In this document: piece after piece, positions 37,088 through 44,301 of the stretch | Layout of the letters: each line of letters begins with the position of its first letter | How positions within the stretch are numbered: the first letter of the stretch is position 1 | Assembly (NCBI RefSeq): GCF_021025955.1 | Contig: NZ_JAJNCL010000005.1 | Coordinates: 334,353-398,352 of the forward strand | Reading direction: 5' to 3' | DNA length: 64,000 nt | Source: Rhodococcus qingshengii | GTDB taxonomy: Bacteria > Actinomycetota > Actinomycetes > Mycobacteriales > Mycobacteriaceae | Notes under the pieces: generated by a model | Seen by the model: only the letters and a program-made list of their open reading frames with translations | Databases searched by the model: none | What the model was told of the DNA's origin: nothing | Made by a program: the position numbers and the translations under genes

Positions 37088-37693
37088 ATGTCTACAGAAC
37101 AGAAATCGGGCGGCGGCGCGCGTCTCGGGGCGCGGATGCGAAGCCGTCTGGGCGAGACCGGTTGGATACGTACCCGGGCCGTGCTTTCACTCGGTATGGT
37201 CCTGGGCCTCGGGGCGGTCGGCACGATGGCGGCGTGGTCTGACAGCGCTACCGCGACCACCGGCATGTTCAGCACTTCGTCGGTCCAGCTGAAAGTCGAC
37301 AACCAGCGGCCCGCACACCAATTCACCGAACTCAAGCGCAACAGCATGCTGCCAGGCCAGAGTGAGGCCGGGGCATTGACGGTTCAGAACACCGGAACGG
37401 CCAACTTCCAGTGGGCAGTATCGGCAACGGCCACTGGCTCGTCCGCGCTGATCGGGAAGCTCAAGGTTTCCCTACATCAGACCGGTGCCAACGACGGCAG
37501 TACTTGTTCAGGACCGATCATCGGGACGCAGCAAGCGTTCTCCGGCAACCCGACACTCGTCTCCGGCAGATCACTCGCTGCCGGTGTTTCGGAGCAGGTG
37601 TGCATCAAGGTGACCGTCGATTCGACCGCGGGTCAGACGGAGCGGTTCAAGATCGCCGATCTGGGCTTCAACTTCACCGCAACGGGGCAGTGA
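37088..37693 (+). CDS. SipW-type signal peptide exported protein (substrate C)
   Basis: 201 aa. A 30-residue basic extension (GARLGARMRSRLGE) precedes the hydrophobic core TRAVLSLGMVLGLGAVGTMAAWSDSA, where residues 45-52 give the motif GTMAAWSD, the best match here to the SipW signature. The mature part continues with VDNQRPAHQFTELKRNSMLPGQSEAGALTVQNTGTANFQWAVSATA, the TVxNTG pattern typical of camelysin/TasA-like proteins, and two Cys. It lies between the two signal peptidases and could be a substrate of either. Start ATG 37088 has AGGACAG upstream. Confidence 0.82.
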   Translation: MSTEQKSGGGARLGARMRSRLGETGWIRTRAVLSLGMVLGLGAVGTMAAWSDSATATTGMFSTSSVQLKVDNQRPAHQFTELKRNSMLPGQSEAGALTVQNTGTANFQWAVSATATGSSALIGKLKVSLHQTGANDGSTCSGPIIGTQQAFSGNPTLVSGRSLAAGVSEQVCIKVTVDSTAGQTERFKIADLGFNFTATGQ

Positions 37694-37728
37694 TCATCGA
37701 GATGGACAGCACTGATGAGGAGGTGACC

Positions 37729-38301
37729 GTGGGACGAAGTCGTGGCAAGGAAATTGCCTTGAATGTGGCTGCGGTCGCCGGGCTCATCTGCCTCATCGCC
37801 ACTTTCGCATCCCTGATATTCGGGATCAAGCCGCTGGTTTTTCGCTCGGGTTCGATGGAGCCTGCAATTTCTACCGGTGCGCTGGCGCTGGCGAAGGCCG
37901 TGCCTGCAACCGAACTCGCTGTCGGCGACGTGATCAGCGTCGACAACGACCAAGGTGTGCGCATTACCCACCGCGTGGTCGAACTCGAACCGGCGGGAGC
38001 GGACACCGTGCTCGCCACGCTCAAGGGCGATGCCAACAATGTGGCTGATCGGCTGCCCTACACCATCACCGAGGCCGACCGCGTGTTCACCAGTGTCGGC
38101 GGGCTCGGCTACGTCGTTGCTTGGCTTTCCAGTCCGCTCGCAACTTTCCTCGGCGGCGGATTTGTAGGCGCGGTGCTGGTCATCGCATTTGGACGAACTA
38201 AAGACCGGCGTCTGGAGAATGCCCGCGCCGCCACTACAAATGACGCCCGCGTCGATGCTGACGAAACCTGCGGGGAGCTTCAGGAGGCTCATAATGATTG
38301 A
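37729..38301 (+). CDS. ER-type signal peptidase I (SipW-like), paralog 2
   Basis: 190 aa from GTG 37729, chosen because an AGGAGGTGA ribosome site lies at 37717-37725; GTG 37690 and ATG 37702 are also in frame. One N-terminal helix (IALNVAAVAGLICLIATFASLIFG), catalytic Ser42 in RSGSMEPAI, His81 in ITHRVVE and Asp101 in KGDANN: again the ER-type Ser-His(-Asp) class. A C-terminal helix (LATFLGGGFVGAVLVIAFG) follows. It is shorter than paralog 1, lacks the long cytoplasmic tail and is not a recent copy. It overlaps the next gene by 8 bases. Confidence 0.92.
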   Translation: MGRSRGKEIALNVAAVAGLICLIATFASLIFGIKPLVFRSGSMEPAISTGALALAKAVPATELAVGDVISVDNDQGVRITHRVVELEPAGADTVLATLKGDANNVADRLPYTITEADRVFTSVGGLGYVVAWLSSPLATFLGGGFVGAVLVIAFGRTKDRRLENARAATTNDARVDADETCGELQEAHND

Positions 38302-39352
38302 AATGCGTCGGGCTAGCACCCGCATGAAGTCGCTGCGGTCGTTGATCGCTATCGGCGGCGCTGCCGCAATGGCTTTCGGCCTGGCTCAGACCACCGGGAC
38401 GATGGCCAATCCCACTGACGCGGTCAATTCGACTGGTGCGCAGGTGGCGACGGGCAACTTCTATCCGACGCCGTTGACCGCAAGTATCGGATGCTCGACG
38501 TCGGGTTCTGTCACGAGTCAACGTGGGAACCCATATTGGAGCGCTGTGCCCGGGGCAACGGGTTACAAGGTCGAACTGATGAACAGGAGTAACAACACGG
38601 TGAAGGACACGAAGACCTTCACCTCTACGCAACTTCAGTGGTCGAGCGTATCTGACTCGGATCGCACTGGACTGTACATCAGGGTCTACACCATCAATGG
38701 CCCGATGACCTCGTCCGGATATACAACCGGCGCCGGCATGTCTTTCAAAGACTGGGTGAGTGGTCGCACTGCGTGCGAGGGTAGTTCGAGCACAAGCAAG
38801 CCAAACCAGGTCTGGGAAAACACCAACACCTGGGATCCGACTACCCCGGCGCCGAACGGGTCGAATCCTCTGAGCCGGATGCAGGCCGAAGCGATGGTGC
38901 CGAACGAGCCAGATGCGTTGGAGGCGAACACCACCCAAGCTCCGTCCACGAGCGAGACCGTCAAGTCGACAACGTCTACCGAGCCGACCAGCACAACCGA
39001 GACCACGACCACGACGGCACCGAGCACGACAACTCCGGCACCGACCACCCCGGAAACCACGTCGCCGGAGACCACTCCCTCGGCTGATCCGAAGCCGGTT
39101 CTCACGGACACGGTCGAGAGTGGCGGCCTCACCGGCGGCTGGACTGCGGGTGGTAACAAGGTGGCGGTCGTCGATGCCGACGGCAACGAACTCGCCAGTG
39201 GCCGTGTCGAATCTGGCTCCACTCTGCACTGGTACAACGGCCAGCTGTGGATCGTCGGGGCAACCGAGGTTTTTCGCATCATGGAGTCGCCGCAGGACGG
39301 CACGTGGAAGTTCTACAAGGACAGCGGTCAGAACATGCCTGACTTCGGGTAG
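38294..39352 (+). CDS. Exported Thr-rich (mucin-like) surface protein ending the SipW-type locus
   Basis: 352 aa. ATG 38294 has AGGAGG at 38282-38287. The signal peptide (LIAIGGAAAMAFGLAQTTGTMANPTDA) ends with GTMA, reminiscent of the SipW motif of substrates A and C but without the aromatic residue, so either peptidase type is possible. Residues about 60-160 look like a fibronectin-III-like domain (WSAVPGATGYKVELMNRS). A Thr/Ser/Pro-rich linker (about 215-275) resembles O-glycosylated stalks. The last 75 residues form a compact domain (LTGGWTAGGNKVAVVDADGNELASG, LHWYNGQLWIVG). No LPXTG motif is visible. It overlaps the preceding signal peptidase by 8 bases. Confidence 0.78.
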   Translation: MIEMRRASTRMKSLRSLIAIGGAAAMAFGLAQTTGTMANPTDAVNSTGAQVATGNFYPTPLTASIGCSTSGSVTSQRGNPYWSAVPGATGYKVELMNRSNNTVKDTKTFTSTQLQWSSVSDSDRTGLYIRVYTINGPMTSSGYTTGAGMSFKDWVSGRTACEGSSSTSKPNQVWENTNTWDPTTPAPNGSNPLSRMQAEAMVPNEPDALEANTTQAPSTSETVKSTTSTEPTSTTETTTTTAPSTTTPAPTTPETTSPETTPSADPKPVLTDTVESGGLTGGWTAGGNKVAVVDADGNELASGRVESGSTLHWYNGQLWIVGATEVFRIMESPQDGTWKFYKDSGQNMPDFG

Positions 39353-39378
39353 CAGCTAATCACTAGACCTCTCGATTA

Positions 39379-39406
39379 TGCCCCCGAGTCTCCGGACCCG
39401 GGGGCA
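39379..39406 (+). terminator. Hairpin closing the SipW-type locus
   Basis: 8-bp GC-rich stem (39379-39386 with 39399-39406) 26 bp after the last gene of the locus. No T tract. Confidence 0.65.
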
Positions 39407-39471
39407 CAGTCGTTGATCCGCGTGCTCTGATTGTGGCGGGTAATAGGTAAACCGATGATGGGGAGGTTTCG

Positions 39472-40070
39472 GTGCCTCGCGAACGGGATAAAGCAACAAC
39501 AGGTGGCAACGGCGTGGAGATATCGAAAGCGCTCGCAGCGGCGATGGCATTCGCGCTTGCACTGTCTGCGTTGCTGTCGGTACAGAAATCAGGGTCGGTA
39601 TCCGAACTCGGCGAGTGTAAATCGTCCATCCGGCGTTGCCGACGGGCCTAGGCACCGTGCAAACACTCGTCGAAGAAGCTCGAACCAGTGGGCGCAGCCC
39701 CAAATCATATGCGGCATTGCTATTTCAGTATCGATTGGTCGCTGCCACGGAAGCCGCCGAAATCGACCTCTCATCGTGGAATCCGCGCACCGGAGTGTCG
39801 GCTAATCGCACGAACCTGGTGAAGTCGTATGGCTCCTACGAGGATTTGCAGTTCGGCCACCCGGAATTGCAGTGGGCAAGCATTGGCTGACAGGTAGGCG
39901 CGGATTTCGGCGGGGGATGATCGACTTCGAGCTGATGGCGGACGCGTATTCGTTTCCAAATCTGCAACAGCTTGTCAATTCGATAGTTTCGCAGATCACG
40001 GAACAGGTTGGCCTGCAAGCGCTGAAACAATTGCCAGAAGGGCTGCGCGCACTCGCAGCGGTGGAATCAG
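39472..40070 (+). pseudogene. Fragmented hypothetical gene
   Basis: Three pieces in different frames appear to continue one another. GTG 39472 (GGGAGG upstream) starts a 59-codon piece with one hydrophobic helix (ALAAAMAFALALSALLSV). A second frame from about 39630 to the stop at 39890 reads LGTVQTLVEEARTSGRSPKSYAALLFQYRLVAATEAAEID and ends in HPELQWASIG. A third frame, overlapping at about 39885, continues LTGRRGFRRGMIDFELMADAYSFPNLQQLVNSIVSQI. I do not recognise the protein. The alternative is one genuine 59-aa small membrane protein followed by non-coding DNA. Confidence 0.4.
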
Positions 40071-40083
40071 TGAACTCGACTAG

Positions 40084-40304
40084 TTTCCGGACAAGTTCCG
40101 CCGCACGTGTGAACAGAATCAACGTGAGTACGTCGCGCTGTGGGTCAAGATGCTCGACGGCGTTCGTCCGGGGCTCGGACCCGCGACAGCCAGAATCACC
40201 GTCAGTGCTGCTCTGACGGTTGTGGAGCCGCCAACTTCTTCCGTCCTGACGACCTGTCGGAGAGACTGGTGGAGATCGGCTGCGCCCTGCTGCTGGGTGC
40301 ATGA
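40084..40304 (+). pseudogene. C-terminal remnant of a TetR-family regulator
   Basis: From 40084 one frame reads DKFRRTCEQNQREYVALWVKMLDGVRPGLGPATARITVSAAL; after a frameshift near 40222-40232 another reads NFFRPDDLSERLVEIGCALLLGA and stops at 40302-40304. Joined, these give the usual C-terminal domain of TetR regulators found beside fatty-acid and steroid acyl-CoA dehydrogenase genes. A TAG at 40081-40083 and the missing N-terminal helix-turn-helix show it is dead. It directly precedes the acyl-CoA dehydrogenase pair, with a 20-bp palindrome between. Confidence 0.7.
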
Positions 40305-40315
40305 AAATTTCGTGT

Positions 40316-40335
40316 ATCCGCCACGGGTGGCGGAT
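40316..40335. promoter_or_regulatory. Perfect 20-bp palindrome before the acyl-CoA dehydrogenase pair
   Basis: ATCCGCCAC-GG-GTGGCGGAT is an exact 9-bp inverted repeat 28 bp before ATG 40364. It could be the operator of the vanished TetR protein, or an RNA hairpin. Confidence 0.5.
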
Positions 40336-40363
40336 CGACACATTCAACTGATCGGAGACGTTC

Positions 40364-41491
40364 ATGCGTTTCGACGCAACAGAACTGACGACCGAGGAAC
40401 TCGATCTTCAGGCACAAGTACGGGAGTACCTCGACAAGCGGCTCACCCCCGGAAGCTACCCACTCGGACTCGGGATGTCCGGGGCGGTGGATCCGGTGTT
40501 CTCGCGAGATCTCGGTAGCCGTGGGTGGCTCGGCATGTCGCTGCCGAAGGAATACGGTGGGGGCGGACGGTCAGCAGTGGATCGATTGGTCGTCGTGGAA
40601 GAACTTCTCGCGAGGGGAGCGCCGGTTGGTTATCACTGGATCGGAGACAGACAGTCGGGTCCGAGCATCGCCGCCAACGGCACGGAAGAACAGAAGCGGT
40701 ACTTCCTTCCCGGTATCGCGAGCGGTGAGTTCTCGTTCTCGATCGGGATGAGTGAGCCCGACTCGGGTTCGGACCTGGCATCGGTGCGCACTCGCGCCGA
40801 ACGTGTCGATGGTGGCTGGAAAGTCAACGGCACCAAGATCTGGACCACCGGCGCCTTCCACGCCTCACACATACTCGCCCTGCTTCGAACCTCGGCAGAC
40901 AAGCACAACGGACTCACTCAGCTGATCGTCGATCGCGACAGCGAGGGCCTGACCGTCTCACCCATTCCGTTCATCGACGGAAGCGAGGATTTCTGCGAGG
41001 TGTCGTTCCAGGACGTTTTCGTGCCGGACTCGCGTCGCCTCGGCGACGTCGGAGCGGGCTGGGGACAAAACACCGGTGAACTCGCACTCGAGCGAGGTGG
41101 CGTCGACCGTTGGATGTCGCTGATGCCGGTCCTCGAGAACTGGGCAGCCAACCAGGCGGCGCAGGGTGGCCCCGAGGCCCTGGCCGATCTGGGCTCGATT
41201 GCAGCGCGCTGCTGGGCTTTTCGTGGGATGTCACTGTCCATTGCACGAATGGTCGACTCCGGGCGCTCGCCGGTCACGGAGGCCGCGCTGATCAAGGAAA
41301 TGGCAACACGCTTCGAACAGGACTGTGTTGCGACCGTGGCACGGCACCTCGGCCGGGCCCCAGACCTTGCCTCCGACGATCCGTACGAGTCACTGCTCGC
41401 CCGGGCCGTGTTGGTGGCGCCGTCGTGGTCGATTCGCGGCGGTACCAACGAAATTCTCCGCACCGTGATCGTGAAAGGGTTGAACCGATGA
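40364..41491 (+). CDS. Acyl-CoA dehydrogenase (subunit 1 of a pair)
   Basis: 375 aa, full family length. N-terminal helical domain, then the middle beta domain with FSIGMSEPDSGSDLASVRTRAERVDGGWKVNGTKIWTTGAFHAS (flavin-contacting signature) and the C-terminal helical domain ending SIRGGTNEILRTVIVKGLNR. It oxidises an acyl-CoA to the 2-enoyl-CoA using FAD, passing electrons to ETF. The stop overlaps the next acyl-CoA dehydrogenase start (ATGA). In mycolata such adjacent, dissimilar pairs often form alpha2-beta2 enzymes that act on steroid or other bulky acyl-CoAs; that is an inference here. Confidence 0.92.
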   Translation: MRFDATELTTEELDLQAQVREYLDKRLTPGSYPLGLGMSGAVDPVFSRDLGSRGWLGMSLPKEYGGGGRSAVDRLVVVEELLARGAPVGYHWIGDRQSGPSIAANGTEEQKRYFLPGIASGEFSFSIGMSEPDSGSDLASVRTRAERVDGGWKVNGTKIWTTGAFHASHILALLRTSADKHNGLTQLIVDRDSEGLTVSPIPFIDGSEDFCEVSFQDVFVPDSRRLGDVGAGWGQNTGELALERGGVDRWMSLMPVLENWAANQAAQGGPEALADLGSIAARCWAFRGMSLSIARMVDSGRSPVTEAALIKEMATRFEQDCVATVARHLGRAPDLASDDPYESLLARAVLVAPSWSIRGGTNEILRTVIVKGLNR

Positions 41492-42552
41492 ATTCGGGGT
41501 CAGAGGTCAACGCGTACACATTCGACGCTGACCTCGAAGCGATGGTCGAGCAATTTTTCGCCGAGAAGTCGGGCACCGAGGTGGTAGCGCAGGCCGAGAT
41601 CGACGGTCTGCCCAGCGGATTATGGAGCGCAGCAGTGGAACTGGGGTTGCCGCTGGTCGGTCTTCCCGAATCTGTTGGTGGTTCCGGTGGCTCGCTCCTC
41701 GACGCCGTGACTGTCCAGCGCGCCGCTGCGAGGCACGCTGCGCCGTTGCCGCTCGCCGAGACGTACCTCGCGGGCAGGCTGGCAACAGCGGCCGGGTTAC
41801 CCGTGCCCTCCGGAATCGCAACGGTCGCCCCGGGTTCGCCGCGCGACGATGTGCGTCGGATCGGCGACGGCCTCGTATCGGGAACCTTCCACGATGTGCC
41901 GTGGGGTAGCGCCGCATCAGTGTTGGCGGCAGTTCTCGGTGATCGCGTCGTACTCCTGAACATCTCCGATGCCGAGATCGGTTCCGGGACGGATCTTGCG
42001 GGGCAACCGCGTGAGAGCCTGACGTTCGCAGAAGCGCGGACCGTTGACGGCGAGAACCCGGTCGATGCCCGGATTCTCAGCAGACTCGGTGCCTTCTTGC
42101 GCTCAGTACAGATGGCAGGAGCCATGGAGTCGGTGTCGACGTTGACCCGGCGCTACGTGTCTGAGCGGGTGCAGTTCGGCAGGCCCATCGCGCAGTTTCA
42201 AGCAGTCCAGAAGCACATCGTCACCCTCGCTCAGATGGCATCGATGTCCACGCTGGCTGTCGATCGCACTGCACATGCACTCACCAGAGGCGATGCCGAC
42301 TTCGAAGTGAGCGCAACCAAATTGGTGGTGTCACAAAATGCGCTCGCGAGTGTGCGCGCCGCCCACCAGGCGCACGGTGCGATCGGCATGACCCGCGAAT
42401 ACCGATTGCAACAACTGACGCGTCGACTGCACGCCTGGCGATCGGAGTTCGGCGACGAAATCGCGAGCGCGACGCAACTGGGAGAGGCCGTAGCTGCGTC
42501 GCCGTCACTGCACCGCTTGATCACCGACCCAGAACCGACATTGCCGCTGTAA
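41488..42552 (+). CDS. Acyl-CoA dehydrogenase (subunit 2 of a pair)
   Basis: 354 aa. The sequence is divergent: the middle domain lacks the SEPxxGSD signature seen in subunit 1, while the C-terminal half keeps TRRYVSERVQFGRPIAQFQAVQKHIVTLAQ and QAHGAIGMTREYRLQQLTRRLHAWRSEFG. This unequal preservation is typical of heteromeric acyl-CoA dehydrogenases in which each subunit supplies part of the flavin and active site. It begins within the stop codon of subunit 1 and ends 19 bp before the convergent acyl-CoA synthetase gene. Confidence 0.9.
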   Translation: MNSGSEVNAYTFDADLEAMVEQFFAEKSGTEVVAQAEIDGLPSGLWSAAVELGLPLVGLPESVGGSGGSLLDAVTVQRAAARHAAPLPLAETYLAGRLATAAGLPVPSGIATVAPGSPRDDVRRIGDGLVSGTFHDVPWGSAASVLAAVLGDRVVLLNISDAEIGSGTDLAGQPRESLTFAEARTVDGENPVDARILSRLGAFLRSVQMAGAMESVSTLTRRYVSERVQFGRPIAQFQAVQKHIVTLAQMASMSTLAVDRTAHALTRGDADFEVSATKLVVSQNALASVRAAHQAHGAIGMTREYRLQQLTRRLHAWRSEFGDEIASATQLGEAVAASPSLHRLITDPEPTLPL

Positions 42553-42571
42553 TCCTGACCGTCGTAGAGGA

Positions 42572-44110
42572 TTACGTTGCGTTGCAACGAAGATCGCGCT
42601 TCAGCACCTTGCCTGCTGCCGACAGTGGCAACGCATCGACGAATTGGAAAGTGCGCGGAGATTTGTATCCGGCGATCAGCGTTTTCACGTGGGCGCGCAG
42701 TACTTCGGTGTCGGCGTCGAAACCATGTCGAAGGACGACTACGGCATGGACACGCTCGCCCCACTGGGTATCGGGCAGGCCGATCACGGAACAGGCCGCG
42801 ACGGATTCGTGTTGTGCCAGAGCATTCTCGACCTCGGTGGAATAGACGTTCTCGCCACCGGTGACGATCATGTCCTTGATGCGATCGACGATGAACAGGT
42901 AACCGCGGGCGTCGAGGTACCCCGCGTCGCCGGTATGCATCCACCCGCCGCGGAGCACTTCAGCGGTCTCCTTCGGTTTGTTCCAGTATCCGAGCATGAT
43001 GTGGCTGCCGAACGTGACGATTTCGCCCACCTCGCCGGGTGGTAGTTCCGCGCCGGCCGGGTCGACGATTTTCACCTCGCAGTGAGGGAGTGCGCGACCA
43101 GCGCTGCGGAGGAGATCACCACCTTCGAGGTGATCGGCTGGACTCAACATGCTGATGTGCGCGGTTTCAGTCATCCCGTAGCCCTGAACGAAGGAACTGT
43201 TGGGGAACATTTGCATGACCTGCCCGAGAAGCGTCGGCGATATGGGCGAGGCGCCGTATCTCAGGATCCTGACGCTGGACAGATCGTAGGTGGTTGCGTC
43301 TTCGCCCGTTTCGTTTTCGTGGGCGACCAACATCTGGAGCATTGTCGGCACCAGACCCACGGTCGTCGGGCGATGGCGGTCCACGGCCTCGAGGAACGTC
43401 CGTGGGCTGAAGTTCGGTACGAAGACCTGGGTTCCACCCATAAGCGACTGAGCCAACCATCCGACTATCCCGGCAATGTGAAACAGAGGGTTGACCGCGA
43501 GGTTCGTTCCGTTGCTGACTGCCACGCTGCCTGCCGCGAGAGTACCCAGCGCCGAGGTCATCAGCGCTTGATGACTGATCATCACGCCCTTCGGCACTCC
43601 GGTGGTCCCGCCGGTGTAGAGGAGTAGTGCAAGCGTGTCGCTCCCGACGCGCAGATCGTCGACCGGAGTCGCCTCCGCGATCACCCGTTCATAGTCGAGC
43701 ATTCCGTCGCCAACCGGGCCGCTGCCGCAGTAGACGACAGTGGTCAGGCCTGGACACGCATCGCGAAGGACAGATCCGACGGAAGCAAAATTCTCGTCCA
43801 CGAGCAATACCGTCGATCCTGAATCTTCCAGGGCGTACGTGATTTCCGCCGTGCTCCAGCGAGAATTGACCGGACTGGCCACTGCTCCGAACCACCAGCA
43901 GGCCAGCAATGCCTCGTGGTAGTAGTCGGAGTTCGATGCCAAGATTGCGACTCTGTCACCGGTGCGCAGGCCCAAAGCCTGAAACCCTCCGGCGAGTCTG
44001 CTGATCCGGTCGACCGATTCCCGACACGTGCGCACTCGGCCATCGGAGATCGTCATCACCGCTTCGGGTGATGCTCGCAGGGATCGGTGAACGAATTGAG
44101 TCAGCTGCAT
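42572..44110 (-). CDS. Acyl-CoA synthetase (AMP-binding, FadD type)
   Basis: 512 aa. Motifs of the ANL superfamily: phosphate-binding loop LLLYTGGTTGVPKGVM, aromatic/adenine motif FVQGYGMTET, the hinge region YLFIVDRIKDMIVTGGENVYSTEVE, and the C-terminal catalytic Lys in LPLSAAGKVLKRDL. It activates a carboxylic acid as acyl-AMP and then acyl-CoA. Length and motifs fit medium- or long-chain FadD. GGAGG lies before ATG 44110. It converges on the acyl-CoA dehydrogenase pair, so the three could degrade one substrate although transcribed oppositely. Divergent from the PI-PLC-like gene. Confidence 0.92.
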   Translation of the reverse strand: MQLTQFVHRSLRASPEAVMTISDGRVRTCRESVDRISRLAGGFQALGLRTGDRVAILASNSDYYHEALLACWWFGAVASPVNSRWSTAEITYALEDSGSTVLLVDENFASVGSVLRDACPGLTTVVYCGSGPVGDGMLDYERVIAEATPVDDLRVGSDTLALLLYTGGTTGVPKGVMISHQALMTSALGTLAAGSVAVSNGTNLAVNPLFHIAGIVGWLAQSLMGGTQVFVPNFSPRTFLEAVDRHRPTTVGLVPTMLQMLVAHENETGEDATTYDLSSVRILRYGASPISPTLLGQVMQMFPNSSFVQGYGMTETAHISMLSPADHLEGGDLLRSAGRALPHCEVKIVDPAGAELPPGEVGEIVTFGSHIMLGYWNKPKETAEVLRGGWMHTGDAGYLDARGYLFIVDRIKDMIVTGGENVYSTEVENALAQHESVAACSVIGLPDTQWGERVHAVVVLRHGFDADTEVLRAHVKTLIAGYKSPRTFQFVDALPLSAAGKVLKRDLRCNAT

Positions 44111-44233
44111 GCGATTCCTCCTGCGAGTGTGCGGCGAGTGCTCTGACTCGGATCAGTTCCGGCAATGATGCTATTGGCCTGACAATTGCCCTCATCCACC
44201 GCCTGAAACCATGCCCCACTCTGATGCAATCTA

Positions 44234-44245
44234 GGACGATCGTCC
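44234..44245. promoter_or_regulatory. 12-bp palindrome between fadD-type and PI-PLC-like genes
   Basis: GGACGATCGTCC is self-complementary and lies between the two divergent genes. Its form is common for TetR operators near fatty-acid genes in actinobacteria, but 12 bp alone is weak. Confidence 0.4.
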
Positions 44246-44301
44246 AGTTAACTCTGACGATTTCATCCTGCCGCGGGGTGATTTCTGCGAGAGTGTCGAA
44301 C

